Assembly: GCF_036173105.1 (NCBI RefSeq)
Contig: NZ_CP108053.1
Location: forward strand, 8,308,001-8,372,000
Source of the DNA: Streptomyces sp. NBC_00287
GTDB taxonomy: Bacteria > Actinomycetota > Actinomycetes > Streptomycetales > Streptomycetaceae
DNA: 64,000 nt
Reading direction: 5' to 3'
Position numbers and translations under genes: made by a program. Under the pieces are notes generated by a model. It did not search any database. It was given only the letters and a program-made list of their open reading frames with translations, and had not been told where the DNA came from. Positions 17,078-26,378 of the stretch are shown here, in pieces. How positions within the stretch are numbered: position 1 is the stretch's first letter; each line of letters opens with the position of its first letter.

Positions 17078-17313
17078 CGGCCCGTCACCACCTGGTGCAT
17101 CTGCCGGAACGTCCTCGCCTGCAGCAGATCGGCCACCGGGATCCGCCCGCCGACGACGCCCTCCACCACGGTCACCAGACGCAGCAGCAACACCGAGTCC
17201 CAGTCGGGAAAGTCGTCCAAGGGCCGGTCCAGGTCCTCCTCCTCCAGGTACAGGCCGAGTTCCTCCTCCAGGAGCGTGCGGAATTCCGCCGTGTCGGCGA
17301 GGGCGGTGGTCAT
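17074..17313 (-). CDS. Stand-alone acyl carrier protein (glyceryl-ACP type)
   Basis: 79 residues, acidic, four-helix ACP size. The phosphopantetheine site is the Ser in FPDWDSVLLLRLV. It lies directly after the FkbH gene with overlapping stop and start. In tetronate clusters such as RK-682 and agglomerin, the ACP next to the FkbH gene carries the glyceryl unit, and I assign that role here from context. Confidence 0.88.
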   Translation of the reverse strand: MTTALADTAEFRTLLEEELGLYLEEEDLDRPLDDFPDWDSVLLLRLVTVVEGVVGGRIPVADLLQARTFRQMHQVVTGR

Positions 17314-19250
17314 GTGCGGTCTCCGTCGTCGGGCCCGAACGCGGCACGCAGCCGCAGATGAGCGGGGGCGGGGGCGATGTCGCGCAGGTCGTGCCGGAAG
17401 AAGACGGCGTCGGGATCGTCCGGGTCGGTGCCGATGGGGGTGAAGCCCTGGTCGGCGTAGAACGCGGCGAAGGCGGCGTTGCGCGGCGACGGCAGATAGC
17501 GGCCGGCCACCGCCCCAGCCGCGGTGTCGCGGGCGAATTCCAGCACCGCGGCCACACAGGCGCTCTCGATGCCCCGGGCGAACACACGGCAGCTCAGGGC
17601 GAAGTTGTCGATGCGCAGCACCTCCCCGTCGCGGCGCAGGAACAGCACGCCGACCAGGCCGTGGTCGCCGAAACGGTCCCGCGCGTGCACCGCGATCACG
17701 TGACTTCCCGGCTGCTGCATCCGGTCGGCCACCTGCGGGGCGTCGAGTCGCTCGGTGGCCAGATGGAACTGGTTGGTGCGCAGGGTGAGTTGAGAGACCC
17801 GGGCGAGTTCCGGCTCGTCCGGCGGGCGGAGGGTGACTTCCAGCCCGAGGCCGTCGAGATAGTCCCGGTAGGAGGCGACGTCCTCGCGGAACTCCTGCCG
17901 CCGTGCCTCGGTGCGGTAGCGGTCGGCCCGTTCCAGGTCGGCCTCGGTGAGTTCGAACAGATCGAACCAGCCGTCGGCCAGCAGCGCGGAAGGGTGCAGG
18001 GCGGGTTCGTCGTCGACGCGGACCACGGCGACCTCGGGCAGCTGCTCACCGACCAGCCCGCATTCGAAGAGACTGTCGTCAACGAAGACAAAGCTGTCCA
18101 GGCCGAGTCCGAGCCGCTCGGCGATGTCCCGGAGATTGTCATGCTTGGCCTTCCAGTTGGCGTTGACGTGGACGAAGTCGTCCTCGCGCAGCACCATCGC
18201 CGGATGCGTCCGCAGCGCCTGGCTCACGGCGTCCGCGTCGTTCTTGCTGCTGACCGCGAGCAGTACCCCCTGGGAGCCGAGCTGCCGGATCACCCGCTGA
18301 AACTCCGCGAAGGCCTCGCCGCGCAGTCCCGCACCGAGCTCGATGCCGCCGGGCCCGTCCTCGCCGAGCACCCCGCCCCACAGCGTCCCGTCCAGATCCA
18401 GCACCAGGACCTTGCGGGTGCGGCCCAGCCGGGCGCGGACGATGTGCGCGGCCTCGCGGGCGTAGGCGGCGAGCAGCGCTTCGGACAGCCGGGCCCGGGC
18501 GTACTGGGCGGCGCGCGGTTCACCCGCGGGCACGCCCTCGCCGATCAGCGGATCGAGGTCCACGACCACCACGCCCGGGTGTTCGGCGGCGAGGGACAGC
18601 AGACCGCAGTTGAACTCCCGCCACACCGCGCCGAGCCGGGCGCGGCAGCGCAGATCGACCAGCTGGTGGGTCAAGTGGCGGTGCAACGGGACCGTGTTGA
18701 GCACGAGCAGGCCGCGACCGGCCTGCTGATGGGCGTGTACGGCGGCGGAGACCAGGGCGAGTCTGGCCCGCGCCGCGTCCTCGACGTCCTCGGCCCGCCA
18801 GGGCACGGTGAGGTCGCCGAGGACCGTGTGCGCGTCGAGCAGGCACAGCATCAGGTCTGCGTCCTGTGCCGGGTCGGCCGGCCGCATCAGGTCCTGCAGA
18901 TACGACCCGTACGGGGAGACCTTCGCGTCCAACAGCAGCCCATGGCGGGCCAGTTCGGCGGTGAGCGGTCCCACCACCGGTGCCACCGTGGACTCGCCCG
19001 TCACGGCCACCGAGACCACCGGCGCGTCGGGGACGTGGCGGCGCACCTCCTCCAGGTCGAGCCGGGCCAGCAACTGGCCCGCGGCCGGGAGATCGGCCCG
19101 GGGCATACGGGCCAGCAGCGCCCGCACCGAGCCGTACTCCGCGGCCAGCTTTCCGGCGCGGTACAGGCCGCGCAGGGTGGCCAGGGCCGCCTGGTCGTGC
19201 CAGGTTGCCGTGGCGGCCGGGCTCGGGATCCGTTCCTGGGCCTGGGTCAT
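17310..19250 (-). CDS. FkbH-type glyceryl-ACP synthase (HAD superfamily)
   Basis: 646 residues. An N-terminal ~270-residue region with SGNH-hydrolase-like segments leads into a HAD domain with DLDGTLW at 285-291 (catalytic Asp), SSKNDAD and FVDDSLFE. The C-terminal ~180 residues are GNAT-like (FGDHGLVGVLFL). Members take 1,3-bisphosphoglycerate, dephosphorylate it and load the D-glyceryl group on an ACP. It lies between the KAS III-like gene and the ACP, the arrangement seen in tetronate pathways. Both ends overlap neighbouring genes by ATGA. Confidence 0.93.
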   Translation of the reverse strand: MTQAQERIPSPAATATWHDQAALATLRGLYRAGKLAAEYGSVRALLARMPRADLPAAGQLLARLDLEEVRRHVPDAPVVSVAVTGESTVAPVVGPLTAELARHGLLLDAKVSPYGSYLQDLMRPADPAQDADLMLCLLDAHTVLGDLTVPWRAEDVEDAARARLALVSAAVHAHQQAGRGLLVLNTVPLHRHLTHQLVDLRCRARLGAVWREFNCGLLSLAAEHPGVVVVDLDPLIGEGVPAGEPRAAQYARARLSEALLAAYAREAAHIVRARLGRTRKVLVLDLDGTLWGGVLGEDGPGGIELGAGLRGEAFAEFQRVIRQLGSQGVLLAVSSKNDADAVSQALRTHPAMVLREDDFVHVNANWKAKHDNLRDIAERLGLGLDSFVFVDDSLFECGLVGEQLPEVAVVRVDDEPALHPSALLADGWFDLFELTEADLERADRYRTEARRQEFREDVASYRDYLDGLGLEVTLRPPDEPELARVSQLTLRTNQFHLATERLDAPQVADRMQQPGSHVIAVHARDRFGDHGLVGVLFLRRDGEVLRIDNFALSCRVFARGIESACVAAVLEFARDTAAGAVAGRYLPSPRNAAFAAFYADQGFTPIGTDPDDPDAVFFRHDLRDIAPAPAHLRLRAAFGPDDGDRT

Positions 19251-20269
19251 GAGCGCTCCAGCGCGATACCGGACTTGATCCACTTGCTGGACTCGACGGC
19301 CACCGCGACGGCGCGCCCGGGCCCGTCCCACTGCTCCAGGAGCTCGGCGAGCTGCAGGAACGGCAGGGCGTTGCCGTTGTTGCCGACGGTGCGCACCACG
19401 TTGATCCGGCGGGCGCCCGGGGCGGGCATGGCCGCCGAGATTCGGTCGCTCATCCGGCCGGAGAGCTGCGGGGGCAACAGGAAGTCCACCTGGTCGGCGC
19501 CCCATCCCAGGTCGCCGAGGAGTTCCCAGAACATCTGCTGGGCCAGCAGCGGCACGGTCTCCTCGATCGCCTTGTAGTCCTCCGAGATCGCCGGACGGTC
19601 GCTGTGCCGGTCGCCGAGTCCGAACCAGTCGATGATCTGGCCGGGTTCCCGGCCCAGGCCCACCAGCCGGTTGAGCACCTGACGGATGGCGATACCCGGG
19701 CCCAGCGGTTCGGCGCTGAGCACGGCCGCGCCGGCGCCGTCGCCGAAGAGGGCGTAGTTGATGAGCTCGGCGGAAGTGCGGGTACCGGGGTCGAAGTCCC
19801 GCTCCAGGTGCTTGGCGCACACATCGCCGCCGATCACGAGCACGGTGGCGCAGCGCCGGGCCAGCAGCAGGGTGCGGGCCACGTCGAGGGCCTGTACGGC
19901 GCCGGCGCAGCCGGACTGGAGCTGATAGGTGGGGACGTTGTCGATGCCGAGCCGGTCCGCGACCAGGTTCACGGTGGCGGGCATCAGATGGTCCGGGGTG
20001 GCGGTGCCCATGACGATGCAGTCGATGTCGCGCGGATCGAGGCCGGCCTGCGCCAGCGCCCGGTCTGCGGCGGTCGCCGCGATGTCGGCCAGGCTGTGCC
20101 GCACCTGGCCGGTCGCCAGGTCGACGGCGAAGTACCGACTGGTGTTGCCGATGAACATCTCGGCCCAGGTCTCGTCGACGCCGACGAGTTTGGCGAGGGT
20201 CGCGTTGTCGACGGGTTCCCCGGGCAGGCAGGTGCCGACCGAGGCCAGGTGTGCGGTGGGAGCTGTCAT
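19247..20269 (-). CDS. KAS III-like (FabH-type) condensing enzyme, tetronate-forming type
   Basis: 340 residues. The catalytic Cys121 is in QLQSGCAGAVQA. Where FabH has the HQAN histidine this protein reads LLPPQLSGRM (265-273), so the usual Cys-His-Asn triad is incomplete; the Asn region is VGNNGNALP. Homologues named RkD and its equivalents join a beta-ketoacyl thioester with glyceryl-ACP to give the 3-acyl-tetronate ring, and the adjacent FkbH and ACP genes point to that role. Start overlaps the PKS stop (TGATG). Confidence 0.88.
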   Translation of the reverse strand: MTAPTAHLASVGTCLPGEPVDNATLAKLVGVDETWAEMFIGNTSRYFAVDLATGQVRHSLADIAATAADRALAQAGLDPRDIDCIVMGTATPDHLMPATVNLVADRLGIDNVPTYQLQSGCAGAVQALDVARTLLLARRCATVLVIGGDVCAKHLERDFDPGTRTSAELINYALFGDGAGAAVLSAEPLGPGIAIRQVLNRLVGLGREPGQIIDWFGLGDRHSDRPAISEDYKAIEETVPLLAQQMFWELLGDLGWGADQVDFLLPPQLSGRMSDRISAAMPAPGARRINVVRTVGNNGNALPFLQLAELLEQWDGPGRAVAVAVESSKWIKSGIALERS

Positions 20270-23200
20270 CAGCCGGTTCCTTCCGGGGTCAATGTCACGG
20301 CGGCGTCGGCGAGGTCGCGGCCGCGCAGATAGCGGACGAGGTCGCCGACGGTGCGCATGCTCTCCAGCAGTTCCTCGACCGGGAGCGTGCCGAGCTGTGG
20401 CAGCTCGCTCTCGATCCGGGTCTTCAGCTCCATGGCCTGGATCGAGTCGAAGCCCAGGTCCTCGTGGAGCCGGGTGTCGTCGTGCACCAGGTCCGGGTCG
20501 TGTCCGCCGACCCGGCACACCAGACGGCGGGCCAGTGCGGCGAGGGAGTCCGGCAGGTCCTCCGCCGGGGTCGGCGGACACGATTCCCCGCGGCCCGTGA
20601 GGGGCGGTACCGCGGCGTCCGCGCCGGTGGGGGGCGCAGACGGTTCCGGATGGACCGGGGCGGAGCCGGAGCGCCAGGCGCGGAACGACTCGTCGAACAG
20701 ATAGGGCGGCAGCCGACGGGGCAGCCGGTCCGACTCGGTGTACAGCACGTCCCAGTCGGGCGTGAGGCCCGCGCACCACAGCTCGCCGAACAGCTGCTGG
20801 GGCCGGTGGCCGGGGGCGTGCTCGCCCGGATGCGCGGCGTGCAGGCTCGCCGTGGAGCCGTCGGCCGACCGCAGCCGGGCCAGCAGCGCAGTGAGCACCG
20901 CGGCCGGGCCGATCTCCACCACGTGGGTGACGTCGGTGGCGAGCAGTGCGCGGGCGGCCTCGGCGAACCGCACCGGCGCGGTGATCTGGCGTGCCCAGTA
21001 GTCGGCGTCCAGGGTCTCTTCGCCGGTCAGCTCCCGGCCGTACACGGTGGAGAAGAACGCAAGGTTCGGGCGCGGGTCGGCGACGTCCGCGCAGGCGCGG
21101 TGGAACTCCTCGACGACGGGCAGCATCAGCGGCGAGTGGAAGGCGTGGGAGACCGCGAGGGGCCGGGCGGCCACCTTGCGTTCGGTCAACTCCGTGGTGA
21201 GCGCGGCGAGTTCACCCCGGTCTCCCGCGACCACCGTGCGGCGGGGGCCGTTGACGGCGGCCAGGCCGAGCCGCTGCCGCCCCGCCAGCAGCGGCTCGAC
21301 CTCCGCGGCGTCCAGGGCCACCGCGAGCATCCCGCCGTCCTCGGGCAGCGTCTCCATCAGCTCCCCGCGCCGGGCGACCAGCCGCGCGGCCTCCGCCGGG
21401 TCGAGCGCTCCGGCCACACAGGCGGCGGCGAACTCGCCGATGCTGTGCCCGATGACGTACGACGGCACGATCCCGGCCTCGGCCAGGGTGGCGGCCATCG
21501 CGTACCCGACCGCGAACAGCGCCGGCTGGGCCAGGCGCGGGCTGTGGATCTCCGGGCCGCCGTCGAGGAGCAGGTCGCGCACGGACCGTCCGGTGTGTGG
21601 GGCGAGCAGCTTGTCCACCTCGTCGAGGTGCTGTGCGTAGGCGGGGCACGAGCGGTACCAGGAGGCGGCCATCCCGGGGTGCTGCGCGCCCTGCCCGGTG
21701 AAGGCGAACGCGACCGAGGGGGCCGCACGGCGCCTGGCCTCTGTCCCCTCGCCGTGTTCGGCGGCCTTGCGCAGTCCCGCCACCAGCGAGGGCAGGTCGG
21801 CGGCGGCGACGGCCACCCGTTGCGGCAGCCGGGACTTGACCCGGTTGCTGGTCCAGCACAGCTGCGCCAGCTGGTCGCCGGGACGGCGGGACAGGGCGTC
21901 CGCCTGGGCCAGCAGATTGGCGCGCAGCCGCTCCTCGCTGCGGGCGGAGACGGTGAACACACCCGGTGCCCCGGGGCGGGTCCGGTGGACGACCCGGGGC
22001 GCGGAGGCCAGCACCGCGTGGGCGTTGCTGCCGCCCATGCCGAAGCTGCTCACCGCGGCGTGCACCGTGCCGGAGGGCAGTCTGAGCGGTGACTTCAGCA
22101 GGGACAGCCGCTGGCCGGGCAGGTTCAGCCGCGGGTTCTCGTCGTGGGCGAACCTGCTCGGTGGCACCGTGCGGTGGTGCAGTGCGAGGACGGCCTTGAT
22201 GAGCCCGGCGATGCCCGCCGCGCCCTCGGCGTGCCCGAAGTTGCTCTTGACCGAGCCCAGCGCGACGCTGCCGCCGCTGCGGCCACTGGTGAGCCGGCCG
22301 AGCGCCTGCGCCTCGATGAAGTCGCCGAGCAGGGTGCCGGTGCCGTGCGCCTCGACGAACCCGATGTCGTCGGCGGTGATCCCGGCCCGCTGCCACACGG
22401 ACTCGATCAGCTGCTCCTGCGCCCAGCGGTTGGGCGCAGTGATGCCGTTGCTACGGCCGTCCTGGTTGCTCCCGGTCTCCTTCAGTACCGCGTACACCGG
22501 CTGACGGTCCGCCAGGGCGTCGCTCAGCCGACGCAGCACCAGCACCGCCACACCTTCGGCCCGCCCGATCCCGTCCGCCTGGGCGCTGAACGGCTTGCAC
22601 CGGCCGTCGGGCGCCGAGAGGCCGGCCTGGGTGTAGAAGATGTTGATGACCGGCGTCATGATCAGGTTGGTGCCGGCCACGAGGGCGTGGTCGCTCTCTC
22701 CCCAGCGCAGCGAGTTCATGGCGAGGTGGACGGCGACGAGCGAGGAGGAGCAGGCCGTGTCCACGGCCAGACTGGGTCCCTTGAGGTCGAGGTGGTAGGA
22801 GACCCGGTTCGCGCCCATGAAGTAGCCGTTGCCGGAGCCGTAGCGGGCGGTGATCCGGTCGTAGTCCTTGAGCGCCAGATACGCCCACTCGTTGGCCATC
22901 ACCCCGACGAACACGCCGGTCGCCGTGCCGGCCAGGTCCTGGGGTGCGATGGCGGCGTCCTCGATGGCCCGCCACGAGCACTGCAACAGCAGCCGCTGCT
23001 GCGGGTCCATCGCGGCGGCCTCGCGCGGTGCGATTCCGAAGAAGGCGGGATCGAAGGCGTCGGGGTCGTGGATGAAGCCGCCGCGCACGGTGTTGCTGCG
23101 GCCGGGCGGCCGGGCCTCGTGGGCGCTGTCCGGAGCGGACGGGGGAACGGCGTGATAGCGCTCGGCGTCCCAGCGCTGCTCGGGCACCCGGCCCGTGCCG

Positions 23201-23301
23201 TCCCGGCCGTCCATGAGGAGTGCCCAGTACTCCTGGGCGTCGCGGGCGCCGGGGAAACGGCAGTCGAGACCGACGACCGCGATCGGCTCGCGCACGCTCA
23301 T
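20269..23301 (-). CDS. Single-module type I polyketide synthase, KS-AT-ACP
   Basis: 1010 residues. KS 5-430 with Cys184 (DTACSSS), His319 (EAHGTGT) and His357 (NFGHAEG). AT ~528-830 with Ser620 in GHSIG and the HAFHS motif at 719-723, which predicts malonyl-CoA. ACP ~915-1000 with Ser953 in LGFDSIQ. There is no KR, DH, ER or TE domain, so one round gives a beta-ketoacyl-ACP that must be released by another enzyme. It would extend the fatty acyl group from the upstream ACP and hand it to the KAS III-like protein. The start at 23301 overlaps the ACP stop (ATGA). Confidence 0.95.
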   Translation of the reverse strand: MSVREPIAVVGLDCRFPGARDAQEYWALLMDGRDGTGRVPEQRWDAERYHAVPPSAPDSAHEARPPGRSNTVRGGFIHDPDAFDPAFFGIAPREAAAMDPQQRLLLQCSWRAIEDAAIAPQDLAGTATGVFVGVMANEWAYLALKDYDRITARYGSGNGYFMGANRVSYHLDLKGPSLAVDTACSSSLVAVHLAMNSLRWGESDHALVAGTNLIMTPVINIFYTQAGLSAPDGRCKPFSAQADGIGRAEGVAVLVLRRLSDALADRQPVYAVLKETGSNQDGRSNGITAPNRWAQEQLIESVWQRAGITADDIGFVEAHGTGTLLGDFIEAQALGRLTSGRSGGSVALGSVKSNFGHAEGAAGIAGLIKAVLALHHRTVPPSRFAHDENPRLNLPGQRLSLLKSPLRLPSGTVHAAVSSFGMGGSNAHAVLASAPRVVHRTRPGAPGVFTVSARSEERLRANLLAQADALSRRPGDQLAQLCWTSNRVKSRLPQRVAVAAADLPSLVAGLRKAAEHGEGTEARRRAAPSVAFAFTGQGAQHPGMAASWYRSCPAYAQHLDEVDKLLAPHTGRSVRDLLLDGGPEIHSPRLAQPALFAVGYAMAATLAEAGIVPSYVIGHSIGEFAAACVAGALDPAEAARLVARRGELMETLPEDGGMLAVALDAAEVEPLLAGRQRLGLAAVNGPRRTVVAGDRGELAALTTELTERKVAARPLAVSHAFHSPLMLPVVEEFHRACADVADPRPNLAFFSTVYGRELTGEETLDADYWARQITAPVRFAEAARALLATDVTHVVEIGPAAVLTALLARLRSADGSTASLHAAHPGEHAPGHRPQQLFGELWCAGLTPDWDVLYTESDRLPRRLPPYLFDESFRAWRSGSAPVHPEPSAPPTGADAAVPPLTGRGESCPPTPAEDLPDSLAALARRLVCRVGGHDPDLVHDDTRLHEDLGFDSIQAMELKTRIESELPQLGTLPVEELLESMRTVGDLVRYLRGRDLADAAVTLTPEGTG

Positions 23302-23621
23302 GACCGGGCCCCGCCGTCGGTCGCCCGGTCGGCCAGGAGTTCGGTGACATGGGTGGCGATCGCGTGGACGGTCGGGAAGTCGTACGCGATGGTGGGGGAC
23401 ACCGCGATCCGGTACTCCTCCTCGATCTCCCCGCAGATGCTGATCGCCGCGACGGAGTCGATGCCGTAGTCGGCGAGAGGGGTGTCCGGGTCGATGTCCT
23501 CGGCCGGCTTGCGCAGGTGGAAGGCGACCCGCTCGGTCAGCCACAGTTCGAGGCCGGGTGCCTTCCTACGGGGCGAGGGCTCGGCGTGCCGGGCGTCGCG
23601 GGTTTCGGGGGCGATGCTCAT
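23298..23621 (-). CDS. Acyl carrier protein, starter-loading
   Basis: 107 residues. The phosphopantetheine site is the Ser in YGIDSVAAISI. The N-terminal ~25 residues are a charged, Pro-rich extension (RHAEPSPRRKAPG). GGAGAGAG precedes the ATG. It lies between the fatty acyl-AMP ligase gene and the PKS gene, so it most likely receives the activated fatty acid and presents it to the KS. Confidence 0.92.
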   Translation of the reverse strand: MSIAPETRDARHAEPSPRRKAPGLELWLTERVAFHLRKPAEDIDPDTPLADYGIDSVAAISICGEIEEEYRIAVSPTIAYDFPTVHAIATHVTELLADRATDGGARS

Positions 23622-23658
23622 GGTGTTTCTCTCTCTCCGGAGCTGAGGCCTTCGGATC

Positions 23659-25464
23659 TCAACGGCGGGTGGCGGCGGGCTCGGGCGCCGCGTCCGGGGT
23701 GGCTACCAGGGCGGCAACCGCGGGCTGGAGCCGCTGGTGCAGCACCGGCAGGCTGCCGTCGAGGAACAGCTGCCGCATGAGGGTGCGCTGTGTCTTGCCG
23801 CTGGTGGTCTTGCGGATCGCGCCGGGGCGCACCAGTACCACGCTCACGGCGGGCAGTTGGAACTGATGGCTGAGCTGGGCCTGGACGGAGGTGCCGAGTC
23901 GATCCAGGTCCTGCTCCGCGGCGGCCTGGGCCCGCAGCTCCTGCACCACGACCACATGCGGGCGCTCGGACGCCTCGTCGGTGACGGTGAACACCGCGCC
24001 GCCGCCGCGCCTGAACGCCTCTCCGGACTCCTGTACGGCCTGCTCGATGTCCTGCGGATAGAGGTTGCGGCCGTGCTGGATCAGCATCTCCTTGATCCGC
24101 CCGGTGACGTAGAGCTCCTCGTCGAGCAGGGCGCCGAGGTCGCCGGTGCGGAAGTAGCCCGCGCGGCCGTCCGCCGTCACCGCCCGGAAGGTCTCGGCGG
24201 TCAGTTCCTTGCGGTTCCAGTAGCCGATGGCCACGGAGGGGCCGCGCAGCCAGATCTCGCCGACCTGGCCGCCGGGCAGCACTCGCAGGGTCACCGGATC
24301 CACGATGAGCACCTCGGTGTCCTTCGGCCGGCCGCAGCCGACCAGGGTGCGGGCGGGCCGGTCGCTGCGGGCGGGCCGCAGCTCGTCCTGTTCCAGGGCG
24401 CGGGCGTCCACGGTGAGTTCGAGGTGGGCGGCCTCGGTGTCCCCGCTGGAGACCAGCAGGGTGTTCTCGGCCAGGCCGTAGCACGGCAGGACGGCCTGCG
24501 GGCGCAGCCCGTTGGCGGCGAAGCGGCTCACGAAGGCGCGCAAGGTCTCGGCGCGTACCGGCTCGGCTCCGTTGAGGGCGACCCGCAGGCTGGACAGGTC
24601 GAGGTCTGCGGACTGTTCCTCGGTGACGCGGCGAGTGCACAGTTCGTAGCCGAAGTTGGGGGAGGCGGTGCCCTCGACCCGGTAGTCGTGGATCATCCGC
24701 AGCCAGCGGTGCGGCTGCTTGATGAAGGCGATGGGCGACATCTGCACGCTGGTGCCGCCCATCCACAGCGGGTGCAGGGTCATGCCGATGAGCCCCATGT
24801 CGTGGTAGAGCGGCAGCCAACTGCCGGCCACGACGCCCTCCGGGGTCACCATGGCGGTGCGGATGGCCTCCTCGTTGGCGGCGAGGTTGGCGTGCGTGAC
24901 CATGACGCCCTTCGGCTCGCTGGTGGAGCCGGAGCTGTACTGGAGGAAGGCCACATCCGTGTCGCGCACGCGGGGCGGCGACCACAGGTCGGGGTCGGCC
25001 GCGTTGTCGGCGTCCCCGCCGGTCGCCATGCACAGCACGTCCTGCTCTCCCGCGGCGACCAGCCACGCCCCGATGGCCTGTCGGTACTCCGGGAGCGTCA
25101 GCACCGCGCCCACCTTGGCGTCCTGCAGGATGCCGTGGACCCGGGCCAGCCGTTCGCCCGGCTCGTCGGGCAGCGGTGCGGGGATGGCCGTGCGGCCTGC
25201 GTAGAAGCAGCCCAGGAAGGCCGTGACGAAGTCCAGGGTCGGCGGGTAGAGCAGCAGGACCGGACGCGAGGGGTCTTTGGACGCGTGCTGCAGTCGGGTG
25301 GCCACCAGGCGGGCCCGGCGGTCCAGTTCGGCGTAGCTGAGCTGCTCGGGCCGCATGACCGGCCCGTCCTCGTGCAGGTACACGAACGCGGCACGCTCGG
25401 GGTGGCGGTCCACGCCGGTGCGTACGGCGTCCGTCAACGTCCGGTGCTGAAGCTGGTGTGGCAC
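23659..25464 (-). CDS. Fatty acyl-AMP ligase (FAAL)
   Basis: About 601 residues, first gene of the core operon. AMP-binding core: LQYSSGSTSEPKGVMVTHAN, then LPLYHDMGLIG, YGLAENTLLVSSG and TGDLG. The segment FIKQPHRWLRMI belongs to the region that distinguishes FAALs (acyl-AMP passed to a carrier protein) from CoA ligases. I chose GTG 25464 because GGAGAGGAC lies just upstream; an in-frame ATG at 25500 has none. It activates a free fatty acid, probably long-chain, as starter of the pathway. Confidence 0.93.
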   Translation of the reverse strand: MPHQLQHRTLTDAVRTGVDRHPERAAFVYLHEDGPVMRPEQLSYAELDRRARLVATRLQHASKDPSRPVLLLYPPTLDFVTAFLGCFYAGRTAIPAPLPDEPGERLARVHGILQDAKVGAVLTLPEYRQAIGAWLVAAGEQDVLCMATGGDADNAADPDLWSPPRVRDTDVAFLQYSSGSTSEPKGVMVTHANLAANEEAIRTAMVTPEGVVAGSWLPLYHDMGLIGMTLHPLWMGGTSVQMSPIAFIKQPHRWLRMIHDYRVEGTASPNFGYELCTRRVTEEQSADLDLSSLRVALNGAEPVRAETLRAFVSRFAANGLRPQAVLPCYGLAENTLLVSSGDTEAAHLELTVDARALEQDELRPARSDRPARTLVGCGRPKDTEVLIVDPVTLRVLPGGQVGEIWLRGPSVAIGYWNRKELTAETFRAVTADGRAGYFRTGDLGALLDEELYVTGRIKEMLIQHGRNLYPQDIEQAVQESGEAFRRGGGAVFTVTDEASERPHVVVVQELRAQAAAEQDLDRLGTSVQAQLSHQFQLPAVSVVLVRPGAIRKTTSGKTQRTLMRQLFLDGSLPVLHQRLQPAVAALVATPDAAPEPAATRR

Positions 25465-25546
25465 GGGCTGTCCTCTCCAGGGCGATCCTTGCGACGGCAC
25501 CGAGTGCCATCCGTGCTCTCAGCCTTGGGGTGCCGTGAAAAGGCGG

Positions 25547-25575
25547 CGTAAAGCGAAAATTGGTGCGCACGTCAA
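25547..25575 (-). promoter_or_regulatory. Predicted promoter of the core biosynthetic operon
   Basis: On the minus strand: TTGACG (25575-25570), a 17-base spacer, then TTTACG (25552-25547). The start site would be near 25540, giving a ~75-base leader. Directly upstream of the -35 are two adjacent AAACCC copies, a position where SARP activators bind direct repeats; whether they are the SARP site is open. The promoter faces the divergent phosphopantetheinyl transferase gene. Confidence 0.5.
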
Positions 25576-25678
25576 GGGTTTGGGGTTTCACCTATGGTCG
25601 AGTGCAACGGTCGGTGCCCAAGAGGACACGTACCGTGCTGGCACGCGGTGCCTGAATGGGTGGTCTGAGGAGGACTTC

Positions 25679-26323
25679 GTGGCCGGACCGGACGTACGCG
25701 TCGAAGCAGGACCGCTCCCGGTCCGCCCCCTGCCTCCTGGCGGGCATGCCGTCTGCCTCGGTCGGCTGGACGAATGGGCGCCCGAGGCGCGTGAACCCGT
25801 CGTCCGGGCACGGTCGTCGGGATCCCGGCGGCTGCTGCGCCACGCGGTGGCCGCGGCCGACGGAACGCAACCCCACCGAGTCGTCGTGGGCCGCGATGGC
25901 CATGGGCGGCCGGTCCTGCGTGCTCCCGAGGGGCTGGACGTCAGCATCAGTCACACGGCCGACGTGCTCGTGGCCGGCGTGGCCCGCGGTCGCCGTATCG
26001 GAGTGGACGTGGAGGCATGGGACCGCCCGCTGCTGGCGCGCGGGCTCGCCGAGAAGTTCTGCCACCCGGAGGAACTTGCGGAGCTGCGCGAACTACCGCC
26101 CGCCGAACGCAATTCGATGCTGGTACGGCTGTGGACGCTCAAGGAGGCCTACACGAAGGCGCTCGGCGTCGGGCTGGCGTACGACTTCTCGCAGCTGCGC
26201 CCCCGGCCCGTTCCGGGGACCGGCTGGTGGCTGGATCGCGCCGCACCCGGTTGGCGCCTGCGCTGCGATCACGTCCTGGACCGCTTCGTCGTCGCCCGCG
26301 CCCTGGGACCTGACGGACTGTAA
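25679..26323 (+). CDS. Sfp-type 4'-phosphopantetheinyl transferase
   Basis: About 214 residues. Family motifs: SISHTADVLVAGVARGRRIG-VDVE and WTLKEAYTKALGVG. These hold the Mg2+ and CoA sites. It adds the phosphopantetheine arm to the ACPs of the cluster. The GTG at 25679 is preceded by GAGGAGG at good spacing; the frame stays open to 25535 but that part is intergenic in composition. It is read divergently from the core operon. Confidence 0.92.
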   Translation: MAGPDVRVEAGPLPVRPLPPGGHAVCLGRLDEWAPEAREPVVRARSSGSRRLLRHAVAAADGTQPHRVVVGRDGHGRPVLRAPEGLDVSISHTADVLVAGVARGRRIGVDVEAWDRPLLARGLAEKFCHPEELAELRELPPAERNSMLVRLWTLKEAYTKALGVGLAYDFSQLRPRPVPGTGWWLDRAAPGWRLRCDHVLDRFVVARALGPDGL

Positions 26324-26334
26324 CCGGCACCGCC

Positions 26335-26378
26335 GCAATCGAGTCAGTCATGTTTCGATACACCGTTGACTCGATTGC
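26335..26378. promoter_or_regulatory. Perfect 12-bp inverted repeat, probable TetR operator
   Basis: GCAATCGAGTCA (26335-26346) and its exact complement (26367-26378), separated by 20 bases, i.e. arms about three helical turns apart. The right arm overlaps the -35 of the exporter promoter. The TetR gene two genes on (28074) is the likely binder. Confidence 0.7.

Noticed and set aside
16944..19577. 877-residue open frame on the plus strand opposite FkbH/ACP
   Set aside because: It is antisense to well-recognised genes; its translation is Arg/Gly/Ala/Pro-biased with no domain, a normal shadow in high-GC DNA.
20251..22092. Long plus-strand frame opposite the PKS
   Set aside because: Shadow of KS-AT coding sequence; no recognisable protein features.
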